DNA of 64,000 nucleotides from Caballeronia turbans (GCA_001544655.2 FCOD02000027.1:1-64000), one strand, 5' to 3'. Shown: positions 8,012-16,911, counted from the stretch's first letter. Notes: a model not told the origin generated them from the letters alone. Translations and numbers: made by a program.

Positions 8012-8482
8012 TCAGAGCCAGCGGCGAACCTCGGCCTTGTAGCGGCGGTAATCATCGCCGAACTTCGCTTCGAGATAGAGCTCCTCGCGGGCGACCACCT
8101 GCGTTTGGATCACGATGAGCACCAACGGGAGCGAGGCGAAGGCGATCGGCCCGTCAAAGCCGATCGCAAGGCCGCCATAGATGAGCGCTATGCCGAGATA
8201 CATGGGATTGCGCGTCCACCGATAGGGACCGGTTGTTGCGATGTGGGTCGTTGGCTGCGACGGCGGAACGCTGGTGCCCAGCCGCCGGAACAGTCCCGCC
8301 CCCGCAAGCATCGCCGCGCCGACAACGAACAGCAGCGCGCCCGTCGCGGCCAGCAATCGCCAGTCGATGCCGAAAGAGCGCAGCGTAATGAACCGCTCCG
8401 CCGCCAGCCCCAACAGCAGCGCTCCCAGATAAACGAAGGGCGGAGGGAAGCGCACACCCGCGCTATCCGGTTCAACGGCCAT
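8012..8482 (-). CDS. Isoprenylcysteine carboxyl methyltransferase family membrane protein
   Basis: 156 residues with three to four membrane helices. The C-terminal core GPYRWTRNPMYLGIALIYGG followed by EELYLEAKFGDDYRRYKAEV is the ICMT/PEMT-type SAM-dependent methyltransferase signature (the GPYR...NPMY and EE...F...Y...Y motifs), which forms the SAM site at the membrane face. Bacterial members are not linked to prenylated proteins and the substrate is unknown. The ATG at 8482 follows GGAGG; the first ATG at 8488 overlaps that site. Last gene of the minus-strand set behind the TetR-divergent promoter. Confidence 0.85.
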   Translation of the reverse strand: MAVEPDSAGVRFPPPFVYLGALLLGLAAERFITLRSFGIDWRLLAATGALLFVVGAAMLAGAGLFRRLGTSVPPSQPTTHIATTGPYRWTRNPMYLGIALIYGGLAIGFDGPIAFASLPLVLIVIQTQVVAREELYLEAKFGDDYRRYKAEVRRWL

Positions 8483-8493
8483 GTTCATCCTCC

Positions 8494-8524
8494 AATTTGC
8501 GTTTCAAACCAGCATCGACCGCTG
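8494..8524. repeat. Partial third copy of the leader repeat
   Basis: This stretch, just upstream of the methyltransferase gene, matches the right part of the 63-bp repeat at 8954-9080 around CAGCATCGAC and the flanking TTTCAA, with several changes. The element therefore lies before two genes of this set and at the end of a third. Confidence 0.5.
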
Positions 8525-8559
8525 GGCGGAGACCAACTGCGCCTTGTCATATTTCGGAG

Positions 8560-8937
8560 TCAGGCCGTGCAGAAGCCGGGGACGGCGACCTTCTGGAACA
8601 GGTGCGGGCTGGCTAAGACGGATGACGGGTAGGCCGAAAGCTTCCCAACGAACTCAGGATGGGCGAAGGCGACGCGGACCGTCTCGGTGGATTCCCACAC
8701 CACATAGTTCAGGTAAGTCGGGCTATCGCCGAGCGCTCGATGCAGTTGCATGGAAATGAAGCCCGGTTGCTTCGTTATGATCTCGGCAGCCGCCTTGAAA
8801 GCGTCCAGGAAGCCCGCTTCGTCGGTGGGATCGACCGTGAAGATGTTGATGAGCACGACAGGCGCGACCGCGATACCGAGTTGGCGGTCAAACGGAAATT
8901 TCTCGTCTAGAGGTTCGAATGGTTTTATGGCGGCCAC
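8560..8937 (-). CDS. Antibiotic biosynthesis monooxygenase (ABM) family protein
   Basis: 125 residues with one ABM/dimeric alpha-beta barrel domain: VVLINIFTVDPTDEAGFLDA at the first strand and helix, QPGFISMQLHRALG in the middle, and YLNYVVWES near the core. Members are small cofactor-free monooxygenases or heme-binding proteins acting on polyketide, quinone or aromatic substrates. I choose the GTG at 8937 because AGGAG lies 7 nt upstream and the protein then begins AAIKPFEP; the longer frame from 8997 starts inside a tandem DNA repeat. Between the flavoprotein and methyltransferase genes, probably co-transcribed. Confidence 0.82.
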   Translation of the reverse strand: MAAIKPFEPLDEKFPFDRQLGIAVAPVVLINIFTVDPTDEAGFLDAFKAAAEIITKQPGFISMQLHRALGDSPTYLNYVVWESTETVRVAFAHPEFVGKLSAYPSSVLASPHLFQKVAVPGFCTA

Positions 8938-8953
8938 CGTGGCGCTCCTTTCT

Positions 8954-9080
8954 ATTGCGAAATTGAAACTGGGTTGATCGATGCTGACTGCTCTCAAGCC
9001 AGCATCGACTGCTGATATTGCGAAATTGAAAACCGGGTTGATCGATGCTGACTGCTCTCAAGCCAGCATCGACTGCTGAG
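8954..9080. repeat. Tandem 63/64-bp direct repeat with internal hairpin
   Basis: Two nearly identical copies, 8954-9016 and 9017-9080, differ by a few bases and one inserted A. Each carries an 8-bp inverted repeat (CGATGCTG ... CAGCATCG). Copy 2 includes the last codons and stop of the flavoprotein gene; copy 1 lies in the spacer before the ABM gene. Confidence 0.9.
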
Positions 9081-9951
9081 CGGATATGCCGGCAGTTGCG
9101 CCCTGCCATGATGCCGTGGTGACCGAGGGCATTCCGGGGTTGGCGAGGTCGCCGGCGGCGTAGATGCCGGGCATACTGGTTTCGCGGCGCTCGTTGACTT
9201 TGAGGGCGATGCCGGTTGGCGTATTGACTGTGGCGAGACCGAGTGATTCATGCAGGCTTGCGGACGGCTTGGTGCGCGGATGCGCGAATAGAATGTCGAC
9301 CGCGACATCGGGGGCGCTATCGAGTTTTACCGTGGCATCACGACCTCCGTGACGGGCGATTTCGGTAATCCGGCCATCAACGACAGGTATGTTGCGGCCC
9401 GCCACATCGGCCCGAGTATCGGGTGCAATGTCGTGACCATCGGCGAAGACCGTCAATCTGTCGGTCCAATCGTGGAACAGCCTGACCTGATTCATCGACT
9501 GCGGGCCGGACCAGACGAGACCCCAATGCTGGCCGGCGACTTCAAAGCCGTCGCAATAGGGGCAGGGCACGATGGATGTGCCCCAGCTTTCGGCAAAGCC
9601 GGGAACAGCAGGCATCTGGTCGACAACGCCATAGCTCAGGATCAGGCGGCGAGCCCTTAGGCTTTCGTGATCGTCAGTGACGACGCAGAATTCGTCGATG
9701 GCGCCGGAAACCCTCTCGGCCCGGGCGTTGATCAGCCTGATCGTTGGATAGCGCGCCAGTTGCTGCCGCGCCTCGACCAGGATATCCAGCGGCGGCTTGT
9801 GATCGTGGCCGAGCAGGCCATGCGAGTGGCCGGCAAAGCTATTGCGCGGCCGGCCGGTATCGAGAACGGTGACCATGCGGCGGGCACGGCCGAGCTGCAG
9901 GGCGGCGGCGAGGCCGGCGAAGCTGCCGCCGATGATGATGACGTCATCCAT
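9058..9951 (-). CDS. Thioredoxin-reductase-like FAD/NAD(P) oxidoreductase
   Basis: 297 residues in the low-molecular-weight TrxB fold. The N-terminal FAD motif is IIGGSFAGLAAALQLGRA, the redox-active disulfide is CPYC (about residue 134) followed by DGFEV, and the C-terminal FAD motif is GIYAAGDLANP. The middle NADPH domain lacks the classical GGGDSA motif and reads VWSGPQSMNQV, so dithiol or small-molecule oxidation is possible, as in GliT-like enzymes. The last residues (AQQSMLA) lie in a duplicated DNA repeat, so the C-terminus may not be ancestral. Divergent from the TetR gene; the promoter carries a palindrome at 10128-10143. Confidence 0.9.
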   Translation of the reverse strand: MDDVIIIGGSFAGLAAALQLGRARRMVTVLDTGRPRNSFAGHSHGLLGHDHKPPLDILVEARQQLARYPTIRLINARAERVSGAIDEFCVVTDDHESLRARRLILSYGVVDQMPAVPGFAESWGTSIVPCPYCDGFEVAGQHWGLVWSGPQSMNQVRLFHDWTDRLTVFADGHDIAPDTRADVAGRNIPVVDGRITEIARHGGRDATVKLDSAPDVAVDILFAHPRTKPSASLHESLGLATVNTPTGIALKVNERRETSMPGIYAAGDLANPGMPSVTTASWQGATAGISAQQSMLA

Positions 9952-10127
9952 GGTGATGGGCTCCGTGTTGTGGATGGAGGGGACTGGGCGTGCCGTGCAA
10001 TATCATCCGGCGATAAGCGCTTGATACGGCCTGCGCGCACGGCTTCGGCATTTCGATATCGCCGGGCGGCCCGGGGAAACCCGATCTGGATAACCGGGGG
10101 AAGCCTACCCTTGGCTTGCAGATTTAA

Positions 10128-10170
10128 GATACCGTGTGGTATCGTAATGCAAGAATTTAAATACTGTCAA
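10128..10170 (-). promoter_or_regulatory. Promoter of the flavoprotein operon with TetR-type palindrome
   Basis: On the minus strand TTGACA (plus 10165-10170) and TACGAT (plus 10141-10146) form a sigma70 promoter with an 18-bp spacer. GATACC-GTGT-GGTATC at 10128-10143 is a perfect 6+6 palindrome overlapping the -10, 41 bp upstream of the tetR start: an operator position suited to repressing both directions. Confidence 0.65.
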
Positions 10171-10184
10171 GTACTGGAATTGTC

Positions 10185-10817
10185 GTGACCGAAAACAGCC
10201 AAGGGCGGCGCGGCCGGCCCGCCAACGAGGCGCTTCGCCAAACGATCGTCGACGCTGCCTGTGAACTCTTCGTGAAATTGGGTTTTCAAGCGACGACCAT
10301 GGAAAAGGTTGCGCAGCACGCGAAGATATCCAAACTCAGCATCTATCGGCACTTCGAAAACAAGGAGGCGCTGTTCAGCGCGGCCATGGTGGCCCGCTGC
10401 GATCAATTTGCACCGCAGGCCCTTTCCGAAGGCGTTGACGGTTCGGCCGAAGATCAGCTCATGGCGGTGGGGTCATCCCTGCTTCGCACGCTATTGAGCC
10501 CGGACGTGCGCAGTGTCGAAGCCATGGTTTTGGCCGACAAGACGAATCAAAGGTCGTTAAGCAAGCTTCATTACGAAGCGGGGCCCGCCCATGTCATCGC
10601 TCAAATCGAGGCCGTGTTGCGTCAGTTGAACGAGAAAGCGATTCTGAACGTACCCAATGCTCACCTGTCCGCCCGCTTGTTTGGCGCGCTCTTCAAAGGA
10701 TCCGATCTGCTGCTTATCGCACGCTTCGATGAGGCGAGAGCAGAGGACGACAACGAAATCGAATCCTATTGCCGATCGGCCGTCGCCATGTTCATCGCCG
10801 CGCACGGTGGCATCTAA
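10185..10817 (+). CDS. TetR/AcrR family transcriptional regulator
   Basis: 210 residues. The N-terminal TetR helix-turn-helix is complete (QTIVDAACELFVKLGFQATT, then ISKLSIYRHFENKEALFSAA) and is followed by an alpha-helical ligand domain of AcrR/RutR length. It starts at 10185; the GTG/ATG region follows the divergent promoter with the palindrome at 10128-10143, its likely operator. It probably represses the flavoprotein-ABM-methyltransferase genes. The inducer is unknown. Confidence 0.92.
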   Translation: MTENSQGRRGRPANEALRQTIVDAACELFVKLGFQATTMEKVAQHAKISKLSIYRHFENKEALFSAAMVARCDQFAPQALSEGVDGSAEDQLMAVGSSLLRTLLSPDVRSVEAMVLADKTNQRSLSKLHYEAGPAHVIAQIEAVLRQLNEKAILNVPNAHLSARLFGALFKGSDLLLIARFDEARAEDDNEIESYCRSAVAMFIAAHGGI

Positions 10818-11991
10818 AGGGCGGTATCGCGGCCGATGCAGAACACGCAGCCGTAGCACCCGCTGTTCGCTCTGAGCAACCTATGAATGACGCGCGAACG
10901 CTGATGCGCGAGGCCATTGCGTAGGCGCAAAAGCCGCCCGAGCTGGCAAGCCATCCGCGCCTTCTTTATGTCGGACGTCGCGCTTCATTCGAGCCAGGTG
11001 CCGCGTCGCCTGCACCGCATCGGCTCTATGTTGATGGCTCAGTGCGGCAAAACGAGTTCTGAACAGCATCCCCAAGGATCACTCGAAATAAGACTGACAA
11101 CTGTGGTGGTCGAGGCACGATCGGCAAAGGCCGACATCCGCCTCACGCCGGCGCGAATGAATGGCGGTTTGACTTTGAGATCGGCCGTTGCTGTCGCGGG
11201 CGACCGACTGGCGCCTCCGGGTCGGGATCGGAAGTTGAGACCGATGCCGGCGGGGTCGTTGCCATTAGCTATGCGCTTGCCGCGTATACATCCCCGCGTG
11301 ACGCGAGTGTCGGCTACGCCCGCCTTAGCGCCGCATGACGCAGTACGAGCGACTGGGGCTCCAGTCGACGCAATACATAGCGCCCCAGTCGTGGACACCC
11401 CAGACGTTTCTTAGCGGCAATGGAGTCGTGAAAGCGCTCGACTTTTCACTATAGCTTGAGGTGAACATCTTTCGAAAATGGATTGCCTCTGCCGGTCACC
11501 CGCTTGGCGGATGTCGTGGCTGCTTTTCTACATCGTTATCCACGAAAACTGTGGATAGTTTGATTGCAAGATGCACAGGGAGGACATGGGGCGCGACACT
11601 CTCCGCGCGCGCGTTGCGCCCGTTGTTCCGTTTGGGCTATCACCGTCCGATCTTCACATCGTCCTTGCGGCAGTCGGGCGAGGCGTGACGGCGGCCTAGG
11701 CTGCCGTTGGCCGCGCGTCTTCAATAAACATCCCATTTGAGCGGTTGCCGCCACGGTGAAGCGTCAGCGTTTAGAGTCAGCACTCGGCGACCGTCTGTTG
11801 CTCGCCGTCACAGCAGTATCGCTTGCTGCAATAGCTTAAGTGCTTTCAGTTCGTCGAGGCGACCCGTGCCGGCTTTGCCGGCTAGCGTCTTATGCGTCGC
11901 GCCGATCACACTTCGCGCGCTTGTGGCCTGTCCATCGTCGCCAGACGAACCGTGATACTTTTATCAGCGTCGGCCCGCTAAACCGAATCCC
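10818..11991. other. Gene-poor region
   Basis: About 1.2 kb with no convincing coding sequence. Several overlapping frames up to about 165 codons exist on both strands but show no conserved motif, no ribosome site and low-complexity composition. No RNA gene, insertion sequence or terminator was recognised. Confidence 0.5.
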
Positions 11992-12228
11992 TCACGCAGC
12001 GCGCGCGACGGTAGAGAAGGTCGGCCAGGCACGGCGCGGGGGATAGACCTGCCACGAACCATCTCCGTGTCGAAAGAAAGCGATCGCGTACGGCTTGTCG
12101 GCATGGGACACAGTGATGCATCGCGAGTTCGGGCTACCGACGCCGCGTGCGATGCGCACAGAGGCCTGAGAAACCGTGCCGAACCACTTTTCGACTTGGT
12201 AGTGAAGCGAAGCTGAGGCGCAAGCCAT
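11992..12228 (-). CDS. Small hypothetical protein
   Basis: 78 residues from an ATG with a strong AAGGAG site 6 nt upstream, so translation is likely. The sequence (ending FSTVARAA, with SHADKPYAIAFFRHGDGSW in the middle) looks like a compact globular domain, not a shadow frame. I do not recognise the family. It stands alone in gene-poor DNA. Confidence 0.55.
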   Translation of the reverse strand: MACASASLHYQVEKWFGTVSQASVRIARGVGSPNSRCITVSHADKPYAIAFFRHGDGSWQVYPPRRAWPTFSTVARAA

Positions 12229-13301
12229 GACCGTCTCCTTAAGGCCGCATTCGACGTGTACGGAGCAATCGAGTGGCGCGGCAGCGCTCAAGAATCTGCA
12301 AGCTCTATGCCGACACGAACGTAGACAGCGATGGCGTGCGTCTAAAGAAATGCAAAACCGGCTTGATGGTGGGGACCGCTGCCGCGGCTACCTGCAGGCC
12401 CAACCCTGTGGTGGCTCGGTGCGCGAGCGATGAGAATCTCATGCATGAGACAGCGCAAGTATTAATCTCATGTCGCAAGATGAGTGCGCGCCAGCTGTGT
12501 ATTGAGTAGTCTGATCGGGCGGCATTTCCACGTGGGGGAAGACGCCCAAAACCGGGTTGCTGAAAGGCCGTACCTACCGCACGGATCAATTCAATTCGCA
12601 CGGACGATCCATTAGTGTCGTCTGTTTCTAAATCCCTAACACAATTGCGCATTCGTGCCAAAAACGGCTTGGCTCTTTTCGGCGAACGTCCACATCTGTG
12701 CCTCGCCCGCTATCGTGGGCTGTTGCAAGCAGCAGATTAGACGAGGTGCCCGGTCGTACTAAGGACGAATGCCGCACCCGTTCTTCTGGTCGCGGCGCAG
12801 AACCTAGTTCTCGGAGGTGCTTGTTTCTGGTCCTCTCACGACTGCGTCTCAGGGCTGAGACCTGCAGTGGGAAACATTGAAGATTGCTTTCGGTGATGGT
12901 GCGCCTCGGCTCGGGTAAACCCCATCCAGCTAGAACTACTATGGTGCAAAATAAGCCCTCAGGCGAGCAGTTTAATGCTCTAAACTGGTGTTTGATAAGT
13001 ACATACCCTCAACCGCATCGTCGCTGCGGAAAATGGCATAGGACCTGCTTTTTAGGGGATAGTGCTGGCAAGTCGGGACGGCCGCCCGATGTTCCGCCAA
13101 CCAACCAACTCATCAAGGCGTTCTCAGCGTCAGCGTTCCCTCTGTCGTCGGTTTTGCTTTTCGGTAGCATCACGAAAGAAGCGCGGAGGTTTCGCGCGCT
13201 GCAAGACACGATTTTATGAAGATCGCGAGACGACCATGAGACGTCGAATGGGTATTATCTTTGACCCCTAGGAGTCGATCCATGAAGTCAGGAGACTTGA
13301 G
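12229..13301. other. Gene-poor region
   Basis: About 1.07 kb without a supported gene; only short overlapping frames of biased composition. Immediately before 13302 a GGAGA ribosome site belongs to the truncated permease. Confidence 0.5.
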
Positions 13302-13625
13302 ATGAGCGATCGAGGCAACGACGATATTTTGCGGCAAGACGAAGAGACGCTGCATCGATTTGGATATTCGCAGGAGTTGGCCCGCCGCATGTCGGCCTTC
13401 GGAAATTTCGCCGTCTCGTTTATGGTGATCGGCGTCTTCTTCGGCGTAACGGTTAACATGCAGCAGGGTCTCGGTACAGCGGGGCTTTTCGGCTTAACCG
13501 GAATGTGGCTCGTGGGTGGGGTCATCGCCATGGCGACTGCCTTGTCCCTTGGCGAAATTGGTTCGGCAATTCCGACGGCATTGCGGCCGTTGCGACGCTC
13601 ACGCGGTTACGACCGCGTTGTTTAG
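13302..13625 (+). pseudogene. APC-superfamily amino acid permease, 5' fragment
   Basis: The first about 92 codons match the N-terminus of the GABA/amino-acid permease group of the APC superfamily: a charged lead, then YSQELARRMSAFGNFAVSF, a first helix, and GMWLVGGVIAMATALSLGEI with GSAIPTA. The family then continues with a GxLYYW segment and about 10 more helices; here homology stops at about 13581, the frame reads ALRPLRRSRGY and ends at 13625. The ribosome site (GGAGA) and start are intact. A 3' deletion remnant. Confidence 0.8.
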
Positions 13626-14339
13626 CGGCATAAAGCGCTCTATCTGCCGCGAGCAGCCCGGTCGTCGGCGTGGGTTATTGATGGGTAATCGCAATAGGGT
13701 GTTGCTCTCCGGCGCGATCACACTGGATACGCTATTCCGGCGGAGAGCGCTGGACGCTGACCTCCAGGATGCTGCTCTTTGTCTCGAGCGGGTCGTGTCC
13801 GAGGGTACCTGGCATCTTGACGCGGGAGGACGGGCGCGCGCCGCAAACCTGGCTTCGATAACCAGAGCGTTCGCAAATCGTTACGCAGAGAAAGTAGCTC
13901 GCGATGACTAATCGGCGATTTTCCATCGCTGGCGCCGCGTGTCGCTGCGCCGATCGCCGTATCAGCCGAGTTGCGTGCTCCTTCGAACGATCAAAAATGC
14001 TGACCGTCTTTCAGCGAGCAACGGGGCCGCGTTTCACAAGGCACGCCGTTTCTTGCGGACCGGCGGCCTGTTAGCCGAGATCGCCATCCCGGCGCAGGCG
14101 AAGCTTTAACGCTGGAGTTACGATATTTGACATAAACTTAATTAGCGATTTTTCGTTAGTTGTCCCTAAGTAAAGACGCGCGTCACTTTGGGCGTAACTG
14201 TGCGAGCCAGCCGAGTAGTCTTAGCATGGGACAAACGGTCGTTACACATCCGTGCTGCCGCTCGACATTGGTGAGCCTTCGCCGATCATCGCGAAGCGAT
14301 CTAAGCGTTCGTTGGCATCTATAGGTCCTTCCTTCAGAG
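13626..14339. other. Gene-poor region with repeat copy
   Basis: No supported gene. A 76-codon frame (13681-13911) has no recognisable motif. The promoter-like repeat copy 2 lies at 14105-14159. Confidence 0.4.
14105..14159. repeat. Promoter-like repeat, copy 2
   Basis: Matches 7778-7827, with TTGACATAAA at 14127-14136, AATTAGCG, and a terminal TCGTTAG. Unlike copy 1 the downstream inverted arm (GCTAATTG) is absent. Confidence 0.55.
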
Positions 14340-14750
14340 TTTACACTGGTGCGGCACGGCGGCACGGCGATCGTGAGCGAGACCCCGGAGATATACGGCG
14401 CGGAACACCTGCTCACCCGCCGCGCGATCTCGCGCGAGGTCGGCGAGAAGATCGTCGAGCGCATTCATTGGTGGGAAGGCTACGCCGAGCGCGAGAAAGG
14501 CAGCATCGACAACAATCCGACGCCGGGCAACAAGGCAGGCGGGCTGACGACGATTCTCCAGAAATCGCTGGGCGCGGTGGCCAAGAGCGGATCGACGCCG
14601 CTCATGGGCGTGTATCGCTATGCGGAGCCCATCGAGATGCACGGCCTCGTCTTCATGGATGCGCCCGGTTATGACCCGATTGGGCGCGACCGGCCAGGTC
14701 GCAAGCGGCGCCAATCTCGTGCTTTTCACGACGGGACGCGGTTCGTGCTT
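14340..14750 (+). pseudogene. garD: Galactarate/altronate dehydratase (GarD/UxaA family), internal fragment with frameshift
   Basis: The frame from 14349 reads GGTAIVSETPEIYGAEHLLT, EIVGEKIVER-type sequence, a long SIDNNPTPGNKAGGLTTIL stretch and MHGLVFMDAPGYDP, all characteristic of galactarate dehydratase. After GYDP the reading must change frame (a -1 event near 14680) to continue TGQVASGANLVLFTTGRGS. Homology then ends at about 14750, exactly where the truncated csbD begins on the other strand. Both ends of the gene are missing. Non-functional. Confidence 0.85.
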
Positions 14751-14846
14751 GGCTTCCTGCGCCGGATCGTCCGTCATCTTGCCGACGCCCTCATTGATTT
14801 TGCCCTTGACCTTCTCGCCGACCCCTTTCACCTGATCTTCATTCAT
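14749..14846 (-). pseudogene. CsbD family stress protein, 5' fragment
   Basis: From the ATG at 14846 (AGGAGA 6 nt upstream) the frame reads MNEDQVKGVGEKVKGKINEG, the classical CsbD/YjbJ N-terminus, and after about 32 codons it runs into the antisense of the garD fragment. The usual second half (about 30 residues) is missing. The two broken genes are joined tail to tail, marking a deletion junction near 14750. Confidence 0.8.
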
Positions 14847-15075
14847 GGCCTGTCTCCTAATTTGCCTGCAGCGCGCAGGCGCAACACGCAGCGCAAAGGC
14901 CATGCTTTTTCCGATCCTCGAACGACGGTGCAGGCGGAAAAGAACCCGTACTAGCCCGTGTGACGAAAGAAACCGACTTGCGTGCCGTTAATCATCGGTA
15001 GAGTTGGTGAGGGCTGCCTTCTATACGAAAGCCCACCCCATCCCGCAACGGCAACAAGAGAGGAAAACGAAAGCC

Positions 15076-15468
15076 GTGTTGAAGCAAAAAGTAAATGTTT
15101 TTATCGCTGGCGAAGCCTTATTGGCGGCCAAGAAGAAAGTGGTCGGCCAGTGCGTTGAGAACGCTAAGTCCGAAGGCTCAAGCTTGGCCGCGGCCGAGAA
15201 AAAGGGGGCGAGGCTGTTTTTTGCCTTCGCCAAAACTTGCTACGGGTTCTCTGAGGCGACCACAGCCCAATACCTGCGAGCGTATGAGCGCTTCGTCGAT
15301 TCCCGGCACAGCGCCGAGATGGAGGCGCTTTTCAGTGCAAGCGAACTCGCGGTTCTTGCCGCCTACTCGGACGACGAACTGACGGAGATCGTATCTGCGA
15401 AGGCAGCAAACCCCAGTCTTACTCGCGACGGAATCAAACAGCTACTGAAGACCCGTCAAGCAGCTTGA
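15076..15468 (+). CDS. Hypothetical protein, first gene of the paralogue cluster
   Basis: About 130 residues, mostly helical, with Ala/Lys-rich segments (FIAGEALLAAKKKVVGQC) and a C-terminal region ELAVLAAYSDDELTEIVSAK ending in RDGIKQLLKTRQAA. No family recognised; the helical pattern could suit a DNA-binding or adaptor protein. The start is uncertain: GTG at 15076 has AGAGG 12 nt upstream, and longer TTG/GTG starts reach 15004. It precedes the paralogue at 15621 by about 150 bp and is co-directional. Confidence 0.55.
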   Translation: MLKQKVNVFIAGEALLAAKKKVVGQCVENAKSEGSSLAAAEKKGARLFFAFAKTCYGFSEATTAQYLRAYERFVDSRHSAEMEALFSASELAVLAAYSDDELTEIVSAKAANPSLTRDGIKQLLKTRQAA

Positions 15469-15620
15469 AGAGGCACCTCGGTACTGACGTCGCGAAAGGC
15501 GATGAACCACAAGCGCGTCCCGCCGGGCGCCCACTGATGATTTCAAAATCTGCCCCAATGGCGAACGTCCTGGCTGACGTCCGGGGCGACGATCTACTAC
15601 TTTCTTATACAGAAGAACAT

Positions 15621-16118
15621 ATGTCCAAACTCGATGGGGCAATTATTTACGTCGAACTAGAACGCGCCGGAACTGGCCGCGTTGAAATTTACTCGCGGGA
15701 AGCGACGAAGGAAGAGGCGCTGCGGATGTTTGAATCCGCGAGCAACGACAGGCGAGCAATCGAGGACGATCTTGCCTTGCGCGTCGCCGCGGAGGTCAAG
15801 GGCGACCTGCTCTGCGCAGGCTACGTCTTCGTCGAGGGCGGCAAAGACGCGCACAAGGATGTAGCGTTCCCGATTGTCCACGCGGTCGCTGCTATCAGCG
15901 AGCATTTCGGCGTCGACGCGGAGACGTTGGACCGCGCGCTTGAACCTGCGAAAGTGGCCGCGCTCAGTTCCACGAGAGACGCGGAACTGGCTTCGTTCCT
16001 TAAAGACCATCCGGAAATGCTAGCCGGCGCCGAAGCGTTTCGCCAAAAGCACGGAAACGTGCAGGCCGCGTTGGCTGCGGAACTGGCCCTCGAGTTGAAA
16101 GGCGAAGTCAAGCACTAG
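15621..16118 (+). CDS. Unknown protein, paralogue 1 of a local family
   Basis: 165 residues. It aligns along its whole length with the protein at 17418-17921, sharing GRVEIYSRE, EALRMF, the LxAGYxF strand, AISxHFGxDA, TRDAELAS-like sequence and a C-terminal KHxxVQAALAxELA helix, roughly half identical by eye. The alignment places the start at the ATG at 15621, although the frame is open upstream to 15465. The N-terminal half looks like a small alpha/beta domain and the C-terminal half is helical. No known family recognised. A degraded third copy lies at 21150-21454. Confidence 0.7.
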   Translation: MSKLDGAIIYVELERAGTGRVEIYSREATKEEALRMFESASNDRRAIEDDLALRVAAEVKGDLLCAGYVFVEGGKDAHKDVAFPIVHAVAAISEHFGVDAETLDRALEPAKVAALSSTRDAELASFLKDHPEMLAGAEAFRQKHGNVQAALAAELALELKGEVKH

Positions 16119-16293
16119 CACGGTGCCGCAAATTCGCTTAGGACCGGCAAGTGTTGGGCGAGGCTTGTGGCGCCGAGCCGGTGCCGCCAGTCGCAGGTGA
16201 CGACGTCGATCGACCTATCCTGAGATTGCATCGACCCATACTAGGCCACGGGCCGCTAGAATATTCGACAAATTTCGTAGTCTTGGATACTAG

Positions 16294-16911
16294 ATGAAAG
16301 ACCGGCTTGAAGAAATTTTCCGTGAAGCTGCACGTGCCGCAGACGGTGCAGTCAACGCAACGATGGAGAAGTATGCGGCCGATCTGGTTACTGACGAAGA
16401 CGACATTACTGGCACATTGATAGGTCGGCTCGACTCGGCATTCGACGGGAGGACTGGCGATATCTCTTGGTCTTCGTCCATTCTCCGACACCGTAAGGGA
16501 GTAGCTGCGCAGGAGAAGAAGGCCGGCGCAGACATGCTGCTTCACGTCTCGATAAAGACGCCGCAGCTCACATACTCAAAAGGCGTCCTTATCCAGTCGA
16601 AGAGAATCGATGCAGGCGCTGCAATGACCGTGATAGGTCACGACGAACTTGTTGACCAGTGCAACAAGATGCTGAAAATCACGCCGGCTGCGTTCGTGTT
16701 CAACTACACAAAGTCAGGAATGCGTTGTGCGTCAGCAACGAAGATCGCTGGTGCAACAAGCCGCGTCTTGAATGACTCATGCAACCTGACGTCCTATAGA
16801 TTTTTCTTTGAGCTGTTCAGATGCACAACCGGCGATCCGCGCATTACCACTGCAAAGTTTGACGATCTGCAGATACCAATGGGAATTGCCCTAGAGGGGA
16901 CTTCGGGTTAG
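16294..16911 (+). CDS. Putative nuclease-like protein (PD-(D/E)xK/QxK-like pattern)
   Basis: 205 residues, no family recognised with certainty. Residues about 70-105 read GVAAQEKKAGADMLLHV then GVLIQSKRID: an acidic residue at the end of a strand (G-A-D) followed about 20 residues later by Q-S-K on a second strand. This is the metal-site arrangement of Mrr-like restriction endonucleases (D...QxK). A helical N-terminus with ITGTLIGRLDSAF could supply the upstream Glu. The remainder (DELVDQCNKMLKITPAAFVF, NYTKSG) fits a mixed alpha/beta core. No good ribosome site; sits among the unknown paralogues. Function inferred only from this pattern. Confidence 0.5.
   Translation: MKDRLEEIFREAARAADGAVNATMEKYAADLVTDEDDITGTLIGRLDSAFDGRTGDISWSSSILRHRKGVAAQEKKAGADMLLHVSIKTPQLTYSKGVLIQSKRIDAGAAMTVIGHDELVDQCNKMLKITPAAFVFNYTKSGMRCASATKIAGATSRVLNDSCNLTSYRFFFELFRCTTGDPRITTAKFDDLQIPMGIALEGTSG

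Noticed and set aside
11039-11398. 119-codon minus-strand frame in the 10.8-12 kb gap
   Set aside because: No ribosome site, no motif and biased composition; the opposite strand has an equally long meaningless frame.
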